Positions 36,424 to 46,070 of a DNA stretch of 64,000 bases are shown piece by piece; position 1 is the stretch's first letter; the number at the start of each line of letters is the position of its first letter. The translations under genes were made by a program, and so were the position numbers. The notes under the pieces are model-generated. The model had not been told where the DNA came from. It made no database searches and saw only the letters and a program-made list of their open reading frames with translations. The stretch spans positions 80,083 to 144,082 of the forward strand of contig NZ_JANYGQ010000001.1 of the NCBI RefSeq assembly GCF_025359345.1. Reading direction: 5' to 3'. The stretch comes from Mucilaginibacter sp. (lineage in GTDB: Bacteria; Bacteroidota; Bacteroidia; Sphingobacteriales; Sphingobacteriaceae).

Positions 36424-36448
36424 CCGGGAACACTTCGAATGTCCCCGG
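36424..36448 (+). repeat. Hairpin between fecR1 and susC1
   Basis: A 9-bp arm CCGGGAACA pairs with TGTCCCCGG with one mismatch around a 7-base loop. There is no T-run, so it is a weak or partial terminator, or an mRNA-processing element separating regulators from the highly expressed susC. A similar hairpin occupies the same place in PUL 2. Confidence 0.5.
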
Positions 36449-36530
36449 AAATAAGAGCAGCCCCTGCATATATGCTTGAGACCCATATACAGACGGCTTT
36501 AGTTTAACAGATTTATTAAACCAAACAAAT

Positions 36531-39500
36531 ATGATGAATTTTTACGGCAAACCACTGCCCTTACTCCGAAAATGCATGCGCATTTCTACAATTATCGTTA
36601 GCATACAAATATGCTGTTCGACCCTCCTGATGGCTTACGGTACCCGGGCACAGGAGATGAATTTTAACGTCGAGAAAGTGAGTGTTAAAAAGGTTTTTAA
36701 ACTTATAGAACGCCAGGCGAAAGTGACATTTGTTTATGACGAACAGATATTCAGCCAGTTGCCGCCGCTTACCCTTCACATCAAAAATCTGCAATTGACG
36801 GATGTATTGGGGCTGTTGCACGATAAAACACAATTGCAATTTAAAGCAATTGGTAATTACATTGGTGTAGTACAAAATACAGGTGATATTTCGCAACTTA
36901 ATGAAGCTTCTATTCGTGACAATAACGCTTCTAAAATACAGGGCGTGGTAAAGGATTCCAAAGGCGAACCCATTATTGGCGTGAGTATTTTGGTAAAAGG
37001 CACCTCGCGCGGCACGCAAACCGACGTAAATGGTAATTTTTCAATTGACGCGAATGTTGGCGAAGTACTTGTTTTTGGATATTTGGGCTACATTAAACAA
37101 GAGGTGACCATTTCGTCACAGACCCAATTAAACATTGTTCTTGTTGAAAATCCCAATCAATTAACAGAAGTTGTAGTAACAGCTTTGGGTGTTAAAAGAG
37201 AAAAGAAATCCTTAACCTATGCTTCCCAGCAGATAGGGGGTGATGAATTGAGAACAGCAGCTAACACTAATTTTGTGGATGCACTTAGCGGCAAGGCGGC
37301 AGGCCTTGATATCAAAATCAGCAACTCGGGTGCGGGTGGGTCTACTAAGGCTGTACTAAGAGGAAATAAATCTTTGCTTGGGTACAGCGAGGCCCTTTAT
37401 GTAATAGATGGTATTCCAATGGTAAATAACAAAACGCCGCAGCCCGGTTCTTATGGCGGAACAGATGGCGGGGATGGACTTTCAACAATCAATCCTGCCG
37501 ATATTGAAAGTATCAGCATTTTAAGAGGGGCCAGCGCTTCCATTCTTTATGGCAGCCAGGGCGCCAATGGCGTAATATTAATTACCACTAAAAAAGGAAA
37601 AGCCGGTAAAGTAACGATAGACTTTAACTCCAGTTCTATTTTCGATAAGGTATCGGGGCTTCCTGATTTTCAATATCGTTATGGCACGACAGGTGGAGAT
37701 TACAGCTGGACACCTACCGGACAACCTGTTGTTAAATCAGATAGTTATCAAAAAAATTATATTAAAGATTTCTTCCAGACAGGTTCAACTATTACCAATT
37801 CAGTAGCAATACATGGAGGTACAGACAAAACAACCGTCTATTTTTCTTACGCAAATACCTCAGCAAAAGGTATCGTTCCAACAAACACTTACGATAAAAA
37901 CAATTTTTCGTTCAATCAGAGTACTAAATTGTTAAATGACAAGCTTACTATAAGTTCCAATGTCATGATCTCTGCCGAAAAATCTAAAAACCGCCCGGGC
38001 GCTGGTTACTATAACAACCCGCTCACCGGTTTGTATTTGTTTGCAAGGGATCGGAACTTTGACACCTACAAGCAAAACTACCAGGCATTTGATGCCACCA
38101 GGAATTTGTATAAAATGAACTGGTACTCCACTGAAGAAAAGCAAAACAACCCTTTCTGGGAAATTAATAACGATTCTAAACTGGAAACCTCCAAACGGGC
38201 GATTGCCAATGTGAAACTCGCCTATGAAATTGCGAAGAACCTTAAGTTTGAAGTAAGGGGCAACGTCGATTACAATAATATTCTGAGAGATTTTCGCTAT
38301 GCCGCAGCCGGCAACTCGGTAAGTGTTAGCCCGAATGGAACCTGGAATTATACAAAATACACAGATCAGGCGCTGTATACAGACGGTATCCTTACGTATA
38401 ACAAAACATTTGGAAAATTTAGTTTAAATGCATTGGCTGGTGTTAGCTACCAGAAAAATACATTTAACGATGGTATGAATGTCAACAATGGTACGGTATC
38501 ATTACAATACCCTAACTTTTTCACTTTTGCTAATATTCCTTATAACATAATGTTTAACAGTACCATCAATGAAACGTTGAAACAAGGTGCTTTTGCAAAC
38601 GCAACGATAGGATATAAAAACTTTTTATTCGCTGATATTGCTGTACGTAATGACTGGGCCTCCACCCTCGCTCTTACCGGAAACGAGTCTTATCTATATC
38701 CTTCTTTTGGGCTTACTGCAATTATTAGCCAAATGGTGCAATTGCCACAAGCCATTTCATTCTTTAAAGTGAGAGCAGCGTTGTCTCAAACAGCAAATGA
38801 AGTGCCGTTTAACGTGGTAAATCCGTTGAATAGCATTGGTGGTACAGGTGACCCCAGTGGTATTGGGGGTATCAACAGGAATACCCAGGTACCTTTCACT
38901 AACCTAAAACCAGAGAAGATTGTAAGTCATGAATATGGTACCGAAATCAAATTTTTCAATGATAGACTCGGACTGGATTTCACCTATTACAAAGATATTA
39001 GTACCAATCAGTTCCTTACCCTGGCGGCGCCTTCTGGTTCGGGCTACACAACTTACTTTGTTAATGCTGGAAAGATTGACAACCATGGATTTGAATTTAC
39101 GCTGACTGCGGATCCTATTCGCTCCGGGACTTTTAGCTGGAAAACTGCAATCAACGGTTCGCAGAACAAAAATAAAATTGTTGAATTAATTTCATCCAAT
39201 CCAAACTACCAGGTAGGTGGCGATGATGAAGGTTTTGCCTCAATTATTAAAGCAGGTGGTTCTTTCAACGATGTGTATATCTACAAATTTGCAAGAAACG
39301 ATGCCGGTCAAATTATATTGGATGCCAGCGGGGTTCCAACCAAAGCAGCAACACAGACAAAAGTAGGAAATGTTAACCCTGACTACTTGCTTGGATGGAA
39401 CAACAGTTTTACCTACAATAATTTCTTTGCCAGCTTTCTTATCAATGGAAAATTCGGGGGCGTTGCATTCTCTAAAACAGAGGCATTCCTTGACTCTTAC

Positions 39501-39896
39501 GGTGTAAGTGAAAGAACTGCAGCAGCAAGAGATAAAGGTAGTGTGCCCATCAATGCCGTTAGTTCTACAGGAACAGCTGTTACATCAATCGATCCATATA
39601 CTTATTACTCAGCGGTTGGTGACAGGAATAAAATCATGGAGCCTTATATATTTTCCAGAACAAATGTAAGATTGGCTCAATTGGTATTGGGCTATACTTT
39701 CAAGTCTAAAGGTGAAAACCCAATTTTTAAAGATGCTTCTGTGTCTTTAGTAGGAAGGAATTTATTCTTCTTATATAAAAAGGCCCCTTACGATCCTGAA
39801 CAATCCATGAGCACAAGCAATTCCATGCAGTCCAATGATGTATTTGGCTTGCCTTCTACAAGATCGTTTGGATTTAACGTGAAGTTTACATTTTAA
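36531..39896 (+). CDS. susC: SusC-family TonB-dependent outer-membrane transporter, PUL 1
   Basis: This protein of about 1120 residues has a signal peptide ending GTRAQ, an STN domain (about 45-110) for contact with the FecR anti-sigma factor, a carboxypeptidase-regulatory-like domain (about 140-210), a plug (about 220-355, with LSGKAAGLDIKISNSGAGGS and ILYGSQGANGVILITTKKG) and a beta-barrel ending in FTF. It imports oligosaccharides bound by the partner SusD. The STN domain means it is a transducing type, consistent with the sigma/anti-sigma genes upstream. SusD begins 11 bp downstream. Confidence 0.93.
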   Translation: MMNFYGKPLPLLRKCMRISTIIVSIQICCSTLLMAYGTRAQEMNFNVEKVSVKKVFKLIERQAKVTFVYDEQIFSQLPPLTLHIKNLQLTDVLGLLHDKTQLQFKAIGNYIGVVQNTGDISQLNEASIRDNNASKIQGVVKDSKGEPIIGVSILVKGTSRGTQTDVNGNFSIDANVGEVLVFGYLGYIKQEVTISSQTQLNIVLVENPNQLTEVVVTALGVKREKKSLTYASQQIGGDELRTAANTNFVDALSGKAAGLDIKISNSGAGGSTKAVLRGNKSLLGYSEALYVIDGIPMVNNKTPQPGSYGGTDGGDGLSTINPADIESISILRGASASILYGSQGANGVILITTKKGKAGKVTIDFNSSSIFDKVSGLPDFQYRYGTTGGDYSWTPTGQPVVKSDSYQKNYIKDFFQTGSTITNSVAIHGGTDKTTVYFSYANTSAKGIVPTNTYDKNNFSFNQSTKLLNDKLTISSNVMISAEKSKNRPGAGYYNNPLTGLYLFARDRNFDTYKQNYQAFDATRNLYKMNWYSTEEKQNNPFWEINNDSKLETSKRAIANVKLAYEIAKNLKFEVRGNVDYNNILRDFRYAAAGNSVSVSPNGTWNYTKYTDQALYTDGILTYNKTFGKFSLNALAGVSYQKNTFNDGMNVNNGTVSLQYPNFFTFANIPYNIMFNSTINETLKQGAFANATIGYKNFLFADIAVRNDWASTLALTGNESYLYPSFGLTAIISQMVQLPQAISFFKVRAALSQTANEVPFNVVNPLNSIGGTGDPSGIGGINRNTQVPFTNLKPEKIVSHEYGTEIKFFNDRLGLDFTYYKDISTNQFLTLAAPSGSGYTTYFVNAGKIDNHGFEFTLTADPIRSGTFSWKTAINGSQNKNKIVELISSNPNYQVGGDDEGFASIIKAGGSFNDVYIYKFARNDAGQIILDASGVPTKAATQTKVGNVNPDYLLGWNNSFTYNNFFASFLINGKFGGVAFSKTEAFLDSYGVSERTAAARDKGSVPINAVSSTGTAVTSIDPYTYYSAVGDRNKIMEPYIFSRTNVRLAQLVLGYTFKSKGENPIFKDASVSLVGRNLFFLYKKAPYDPEQSMSTSNSMQSNDVFGLPSTRSFGFNVKFTF

Positions 39897-39907
39897 AAAA
39901 AATTGAT

Positions 39908-41485
39908 ATGAAACAGATAACTATTGCGATATTATGTTTGATTATACTCGGGTCGTGTACAAAGGATTTTGTTAAAACAAACCAGGACCCCAATCAAATC
40001 TCAGATGAGTTGCTTAAACAGGATTTTAACCTCGTAGGGTCTCCGTTTTCGGGTATGATATTTAACTTGAATGGTCACCAGATTGAAGAGGATTTATGTT
40101 ATGATTCATGGATGGGATATATGGCTACGCCCACCGATTTTGTGGGTAATGTAAACAACACTACCTATTACATGCGTTGGAACGTATATTGGGGCCGCGT
40201 ATATGGTAGTGTAATGTCCCCGGCAAAACAAGTCATCACATTGGCCAAAGACAATAAATTGCCCCTTTTTGCCACTTGGGCTAAGCTTGTAAGTGTTTTG
40301 GCCACTTCTAAACTAACGGCTATCCACGGGCCTATTATTTATTCCAATTATGGCAGCACGGCTAACTCCATTTTGTATGATAAAGAATCTGATTTGTACA
40401 CCCTTTACTTTAAACAACTCGATTCCATTCAAACAGATTTTGCTGCAAATAAAACATACGCAGGTTTTGCAAAATTTGATCCAACCGCCTATAAAGGCAG
40501 TATCCCTCAATGGATGAAAGTGGTAAATTCTTTGAGATTGAGACTGGCGATACGTTTGTCAAAAGTTGATCCGGCAACCGCCAAAACCCAGGGTGAAAAA
40601 GCATTGTCTGATCCGGCTGGATTAATAACCACCAATGCAGACAATTTTACCAATTCCTTAGTAGGAAATATTATGCCCGTTGCCCAGATTTGTTACCAAT
40701 GGGATGATACCCGTATGGGGGCACCAATGGAATCATTTATGGTCGGCTTAAAAGATGGCAGGATTTCAAAATATTTTGCTCCCTTAGATAACCCAGCTTT
40801 GGCCGCTGATCATCCAGCTACTCCTTATAAAGGCATCCGTAACGGAGCTTACATTAAAGCAAAAGCCGATCATGTTCCATTCTCCAAGGTATCTAACGAT
40901 TTTAACAGTGTAACAACCAGAAGGGATTTTACTGCAGCGGAAGTGTCATTTCTTAAAGCTGAGGCGGGACTTAGAGGCTGGGCCGGAGCGGGTGATCCGA
41001 AGACTAATTATGAAGATGGCGTAAGATTATCTTTTGCAGATTGGGGAGCTCCTGGTGTAGACGCTTATCTGGCCGACAATACAAGTAAGCCTGTTAGCTA
41101 TACAGATCCTGTTGACGCACGGAATAATTTTACTGCACTTTCTACGATTACCGTAGCATGGAATGATGCTGATAATAATGAGTTGAAACTGGAGAAGATT
41201 CTTACCCAGAAATACCTCGCTGCATTTACCCAAACACTGGAAGCTTGGGTAGACTTCAGAAGAACTGGCTATCCTAAAATTCCGCATGTAGCCAAGAATG
41301 ACAGCAGCCCTGATTGGGGTGTTATTCCAGCTGATCAGTGGATCAAAAGAATGCCTTTTGTGAATGGTGAAAGAACGGGTAATACAGCGGCTGTTGCGGA
41401 TGCCGTATCAAAAATGGGCGCCGGTGCAAAAGATGATATTGCAACCCGCCTGTGGTGGGACACTGGTAATCCTTCAAATTTCTAG
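39908..41485 (+). CDS. susD: SusD/RagB-family surface glycan-binding lipoprotein, PUL 1
   Basis: This 525-residue protein has a lipoprotein signal peptide with lipobox LGSC (lipidated Cys near residue 18). The body fits the SusD-like alpha-helical TPR fold of the shorter SusD_2 type, with QDPNQIS at the N-terminus, LRLRLAIRLSKVDPATA in the middle and a C-terminal WVDFRRTGYPKIP. It captures glycan on the cell surface and caps the SusC barrel. It is the last gene of the susCD transcript, which is followed by a terminator. Confidence 0.9.
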   Translation: MKQITIAILCLIILGSCTKDFVKTNQDPNQISDELLKQDFNLVGSPFSGMIFNLNGHQIEEDLCYDSWMGYMATPTDFVGNVNNTTYYMRWNVYWGRVYGSVMSPAKQVITLAKDNKLPLFATWAKLVSVLATSKLTAIHGPIIYSNYGSTANSILYDKESDLYTLYFKQLDSIQTDFAANKTYAGFAKFDPTAYKGSIPQWMKVVNSLRLRLAIRLSKVDPATAKTQGEKALSDPAGLITTNADNFTNSLVGNIMPVAQICYQWDDTRMGAPMESFMVGLKDGRISKYFAPLDNPALAADHPATPYKGIRNGAYIKAKADHVPFSKVSNDFNSVTTRRDFTAAEVSFLKAEAGLRGWAGAGDPKTNYEDGVRLSFADWGAPGVDAYLADNTSKPVSYTDPVDARNNFTALSTITVAWNDADNNELKLEKILTQKYLAAFTQTLEAWVDFRRTGYPKIPHVAKNDSSPDWGVIPADQWIKRMPFVNGERTGNTAAVADAVSKMGAGAKDDIATRLWWDTGNPSNF

Positions 41486-41763
41486 TGCACTCTAGTCGCA
41501 TAATTTTTTATTGATTGTTCGGGGTGGTGAAATAGCTACCCCGAATTTTTTCCATATTAAGCAAACAGATCGGTAATAATCACCAAAATTGAAAAAGCCG
41601 GCATTTTGCCTTATGCAAATTGATTTGAATTTGCAATTCCGACACCCGGTTTGAGCATTGGATTGTTTGTTTACAGAAAAGTATTTTTAGCTATAGCAGA
41701 AGCTCATACGCTAAAGCTAAATTTCTGATTTTTTACAAAGCATAACCTTTAACCTTTTCAATG
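41486..41763. other. Non-coding trailer after susD1
   Basis: This AT-rich stretch of about 280 bp lies between the susD stop and the terminator. I find no gene, RNA or repeat in it; it is probably the 3' untranslated part of the susCD message. Confidence 0.4.
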
Positions 41764-41799
41764 GAGGCTGTTTCATAATATTGGAACAGCCTCTTTTTT
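41764..41799 (+). terminator. Rho-independent terminator after susCD of PUL 1
   Basis: GAGGCTGTTTC pairs with GAACAGCCTC (one bulged T) around a short AT loop and is followed by six T residues. It separates the susCD transcript from the downstream glycoside hydrolase operon. Confidence 0.9.
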
Positions 41800-41950
41800 C
41801 TTTGGTTCATTTGGAAAGATAGAGCCTATTTCTTGGAAAAAAACTTTCCCTGATTAAGCTCTTAGCCTAAAATCAATTAACTGAACGGGGTAAAAAGATA
41901 AGGGAAAAAGGAAAATTCAATTCAATAAACACATTTATAAACATTTTGCC

Positions 41951-42040
41951 TGATAAATCCCAATAGCGCTTAATAACAAGATAAAAACGTAAAACTTTAG
42001 CCTTTTACCAACGCCTTTATTTGTATACCGATTATATTTT
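41951..42040 (+). promoter_or_regulatory. 90-bp conserved element upstream of the glycoside hydrolase operon (copy A)
   Basis: The segment aligns without gaps to 55921-56010, with 74 of 90 positions identical by hand count. It contains the 17-mer CCAATAGCGCTTAATAA (41960-41976), a TAAAAACGTAAAA stretch and the nearly invariant GCCTTTATTTGTATACC block. It ends 83 bp before the fucosidase start, a suitable place for operator plus promoter. Binding by one of the AraC proteins is inference. Confidence 0.65.
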
Positions 42041-42123
42041 GGATAAGCTGGATTGAAATACCCAGGGTTTAACCCCGAAGTGTATCCGCATAGAGCGTTA
42101 TGAAATTATCTTGAACTTTTATT

Positions 42124-43470
42124 ATGATTAAAAAACACCTTTCACTGCACATTTTAATGGTTGCCAGCCTCTTCTTTTATTCTGCAACCGTGTATGCCCA
42201 ACAAAAAACCAACCCTGATTCTATCCGGAAGAAAATGCAATGGTTCGCCGATGCAAAGCTTGGCATCTTTATTCATTGGGGCATTTACTCGGTAAATGGA
42301 ATTGATGAAAGCTGGAGTTTTCACAATAAAAAAATCAGCTATAAAAATTACATGAAGCAAATACAAGGGTTCACTGCCTCCATGTATAATCCGGAGGGAT
42401 GGGCTGACTTAATTAAAGAAACCGGGGCACGATATGCAGTTATTACTACCAAACATCATGATGGTGTGGCATTGTGGCCCACAAAACAACATCATTTTAA
42501 TGTAGTTGATAATTCGCCTGCAAAAAGAGATGTGTTAAAACCCTTTTATGAGGCTTTAGATAAAAGAGGGATCAAACGCGGGGCCTACTTTTCTTTGATA
42601 GATTGGAGCCATCCTGATTACCCCGGGTTTTTAAAAGACAGCAGCAGGTACAATGTTGCTCATAATCCTCAAAAATGGCAGCGTTTTCAACAATTTTTTC
42701 AGGCACAAATTGATGAAGTGAACAAAGCATATAAACCTGACCTGTGGTGGTTTGATGGCGACTGGGAACATAGCGCCGACGAATGGCAGGCAGAAAAAGT
42801 AAGGAAACAAATTTTAAATATCAAGCCAGAAGCTATTATTAATGGCAGGTTGCAAGGATATGGCGATTACGATACACCCGAACAAAACTTCCCGGTTAGC
42901 CGCCCTAAATTTAATTGGTGGGAATTGTGTATGACAACCAATAACAACTGGGGCTACCATCCTGACGACAGCAATTACAAAACACCGTTTGAAGTAATCA
43001 GCCTATTTGTAGATGCGGTTAGCAATGGCGGAAATCTTTTATTGGATATTGGCCCCAAAGAAGACGGAACTATCCCTGCAGAACAAGTAAATATTTTAAA
43101 GGAACTGGGAAAGTGGAACAAGAAAAATGGAGAAGGAATTTTCGGGACGCTGCCTGGCTTGCCCCAGGGCCATTTTTATGGGCCTACCACCCTATCAAAA
43201 GATTCAACCGTTATTTATCTTTTTTTACCGGGGCAAACCGCTGGAAATATTATGCTGAAAGGCTTGGTAAACACCATTAAAGATGTTCAGGTGGTTGGGA
43301 CAGATGTTCACCTAAAACCAAAAGTTGTGGGGAAAATATCATGGAGCTCAGTACCCGGCATTGTTTTTATAAACGTGCCGGAAAAAGATAAAGACCCTTA
43401 TATTACAGTTGTTAAATTGCAATTGGATAAACCGGTACAATTGTATCATGGGCAGGGAGGTTTAAATTAG
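42124..43470 (+). CDS. GH29 alpha-L-fucosidase, secreted (PUL operon)
   Basis: This 448-residue protein has a signal peptide ending TVYAQ. It shows GH29 motifs LGIFIHWGIYSVNG, YAVITTKHHDGVALWPT and the nucleophile D211 in LWWFDGDWE. A beta-sandwich follows after about residue 340. It is the first gene of a tight hydrolase run, with the beta-galactosidase 5 bp downstream, and probably removes alpha-linked fucose from the PUL glycan. It is only moderately similar to the GH29 in the fuc operon. Confidence 0.9.
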   Translation: MIKKHLSLHILMVASLFFYSATVYAQQKTNPDSIRKKMQWFADAKLGIFIHWGIYSVNGIDESWSFHNKKISYKNYMKQIQGFTASMYNPEGWADLIKETGARYAVITTKHHDGVALWPTKQHHFNVVDNSPAKRDVLKPFYEALDKRGIKRGAYFSLIDWSHPDYPGFLKDSSRYNVAHNPQKWQRFQQFFQAQIDEVNKAYKPDLWWFDGDWEHSADEWQAEKVRKQILNIKPEAIINGRLQGYGDYDTPEQNFPVSRPKFNWWELCMTTNNNWGYHPDDSNYKTPFEVISLFVDAVSNGGNLLLDIGPKEDGTIPAEQVNILKELGKWNKKNGEGIFGTLPGLPQGHFYGPTTLSKDSTVIYLFLPGQTAGNIMLKGLVNTIKDVQVVGTDVHLKPKVVGKISWSSVPGIVFINVPEKDKDPYITVVKLQLDKPVQLYHGQGGLN

Positions 43471-43475
43471 AAAGA

Positions 43476-46025
43476 ATGAATTCCATCAATCGTTTGTATT
43501 TCATCAAAGCAGTTAACCTGATTGTAATGGGGCTGTTGCTAGTTACGGCTTCATTTTCACAAACTAAACCCATTATCAGGATGGGGGCTGCTGATACCCG
43601 CTCATTTGATGATGGCTGGTTGTTTGGCCGGTATGGGTTACAAGCTGATGCTTCGAGGATTGAAGAACCCAAGAATTTGGAAAGCGTCAAGTTCAATGAT
43701 AACGATTGGAAAAAACTTAGCCTGCCTCATGACTGGGCCATTACGGGCCCGTTCAGGATTGAATTGGAAGGAGCAACGGGCAAATTACCCTGGAAGGGAA
43801 TAGGCTGGTACAGGAAACATTTTACGCTTCCGGCTACGGATGCAGGCAAACAGGTATTTGTAGATTTTGACGGAGCCATGGCCAATGCGAAAATTTGGCT
43901 CAACGGCAAATATGTGGGCACGTGGCCTTATGGGTATAATTCTTTCCGGATGGATTTAACGCCTTACATTAAAGCCGGACAAGAGAATATACTAGCTGTC
44001 CGGCTCGATACCGAAAACTGGGATTCGCGATGGTATCCGGGCGCAGGCATTTACCGTCATGTTTGGCTGGTTAAAACAAAGCAGGTGCATGTTGCTAATT
44101 GGGGTACTTACATTACTACTCCTGACGTTTCAAAAACTTCGGCAAAGGTTAAAATGGACGTAACTATCGATAATCAAGGTAAATCGGTAGTTAATGCAAG
44201 TATTCAAACAGATGTATTTGAATTAGACAGGAATAATAAACAAGGTGCAAAGGTTACTTCTTTCAATAAATCCGTTGTTGAAATTGAACCCGGAAAAAGT
44301 ACTGTAATAGCAACGCAGGCTTTAATTAAGAATCCAAAACGCTGGGATCTTCTTTCGCCTAATCGTTATATTGCCCAAACTACTGTAACTGTAAATGGTG
44401 AATTAATGGATACTTACGATACGCCGTTCGGTATCCGCACCATTGAATTTACCGCCCGAAATGGCTTTTTGCTGAATGGCCGAAGGGTTGAAATTCAGGG
44501 AACTTGCAACCATCATGATTTAGGAGCTTTAGGCGCTGCCTTTAATACCAGTGCGTTGCGGAGGCAATTAACAATTTTGAAAACTATGGGCTGTAATGCA
44601 TTGCGTACTTCACACAACCCTCCCGCGCCTGAATTGCTCGAACTGGCTGACCAGATGGGGTTCCTGGTTTGGGACGAAGCGTTCGACTGCTGGAAAAATG
44701 GCAAACGTAAATTGGATTATAACAAGCTTTATGAAGAATGGCATGAAAGGGATTTGAAAGCCATGGTCCATCGTGATCGTAACCATCCCTCAGTATTTAT
44801 CTGGTCAATTGGAAATGAAGTGATGGATCAGCGTAATGTTGTAATGACAAAGCATTTGGCCGACATTGTCCGGGCTGAGGACCCCACGCGTCCTGTTTCC
44901 AACGGATATAATGATCCCGATGGTGGCCGTGAAGTTGGAGCAGTGGAAGGTTTAGATATTATGGGTGTGAATTATTTTTTTGGCCAGCAACCCAAATGGG
45001 ATGCTGATGCACGATATAAGAATAAACCAACCATTGGCAGCGAAACATCTTCATGTGTATCATCGCGTGGCGAATATTTTTTTGGGAATGATTATCAGAA
45101 TTGGCAAATATCTTCTTATGATAATGCCTATCCGGGTTGGGGTTGCTCGCCGGATGAACAATTTCGTACCAACGCCAGATATCCACACCTGTTAGGTGAA
45201 TTTGTATGGACCGGCTTTGATTATATTGGCGAACCGACACCATATAATTCAGATGAAACTAATTTGCAAAATTTCCGCAATGATCCCGAAAAAAAGAAAG
45301 AACTGGACGCAAAGCTTGATGAGATCCGCAAAAAGAATCCACCTTCCCGAAGCAGCTATTTCGGTATTGTAGATTTAGCAGGGTTTCCAAAAGATCGTTT
45401 TTATCTTTATCAGTCACATTGGAGACCTGACTATCCCATGGCACATATTTTACCACATTGGAACTGGGCAGAAAGGATTGGACAAGTTACACCTGTTAAC
45501 GTTTACACTTCCGGTGATGAAGCGGAGCTGTTTTTGAATGGAAAGAGCCTGGGGCGCAAAACAAAAACACCGGGAAAAGATTTTCGGTTGATTTGGGACT
45601 CTGTAAAATATACTCCAGGCGAACTGAAAGTAGTTTGTTATAAAAATGGAAAGCAATGGGCTACCGACGTGGTTAAAACCACCGGTGAAGCGGCTAATCT
45701 TACCCTTTCTGTCGACCGTTCGGTGATCAAAGCAAGCGGCGATGACTTATCTTACATTACGGTTAAAGTAACCGATAAAGATGACTTATTAGTGCCCCGT
45801 TCGCATCCGTTGATTAAATTCTCAATTGAAGGACCTGGGGAGATAGTAGCAACTGACAACGGTGACGCCACCAGTTTTGTTCCTTTTCAAAGTCATCAGA
45901 GGTCGGCCTATAATGGAATGGCGCTGGTGATTGTAAAGGCAAAAAAAGGCCAAAAGGGTAAATTTTATATAAAAGCACAAAGTGCCGGGTTGGGTAGTAA
46001 GGCTTTGGCAGTTGAGAGTAAATAA
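43476..46025 (+). CDS. GH2 beta-galactosidase-like enzyme, secreted
   Basis: This 849-residue protein has an N-terminal signal peptide ending near FSQ. It has the GH2 sugar-binding domain (SFDDGWLFGRYG, LPHDWAI, GIGWYRKHF), an Ig-like domain, the TIM barrel with acid/base E448 in WSIGNEV and nucleophile E523 in IGSETSS, and C-terminal beta-domains including the DUF4982-like VTPVNVYTSGDEAELFLNGK. It would remove terminal beta-galactose (other beta-glycosides are possible) after fucose is taken off. It is translated in close coupling with its GH29 and GH3 neighbours. Confidence 0.88.
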   Translation: MNSINRLYFIKAVNLIVMGLLLVTASFSQTKPIIRMGAADTRSFDDGWLFGRYGLQADASRIEEPKNLESVKFNDNDWKKLSLPHDWAITGPFRIELEGATGKLPWKGIGWYRKHFTLPATDAGKQVFVDFDGAMANAKIWLNGKYVGTWPYGYNSFRMDLTPYIKAGQENILAVRLDTENWDSRWYPGAGIYRHVWLVKTKQVHVANWGTYITTPDVSKTSAKVKMDVTIDNQGKSVVNASIQTDVFELDRNNKQGAKVTSFNKSVVEIEPGKSTVIATQALIKNPKRWDLLSPNRYIAQTTVTVNGELMDTYDTPFGIRTIEFTARNGFLLNGRRVEIQGTCNHHDLGALGAAFNTSALRRQLTILKTMGCNALRTSHNPPAPELLELADQMGFLVWDEAFDCWKNGKRKLDYNKLYEEWHERDLKAMVHRDRNHPSVFIWSIGNEVMDQRNVVMTKHLADIVRAEDPTRPVSNGYNDPDGGREVGAVEGLDIMGVNYFFGQQPKWDADARYKNKPTIGSETSSCVSSRGEYFFGNDYQNWQISSYDNAYPGWGCSPDEQFRTNARYPHLLGEFVWTGFDYIGEPTPYNSDETNLQNFRNDPEKKKELDAKLDEIRKKNPPSRSSYFGIVDLAGFPKDRFYLYQSHWRPDYPMAHILPHWNWAERIGQVTPVNVYTSGDEAELFLNGKSLGRKTKTPGKDFRLIWDSVKYTPGELKVVCYKNGKQWATDVVKTTGEAANLTLSVDRSVIKASGDDLSYITVKVTDKDDLLVPRSHPLIKFSIEGPGEIVATDNGDATSFVPFQSHQRSAYNGMALVIVKAKKGQKGKFYIKAQSAGLGSKALAVESK

Positions 46026-46070
46026 GAAAATTTAATAATGCGATACCTCATAAATGAAAATAACTGGTAC

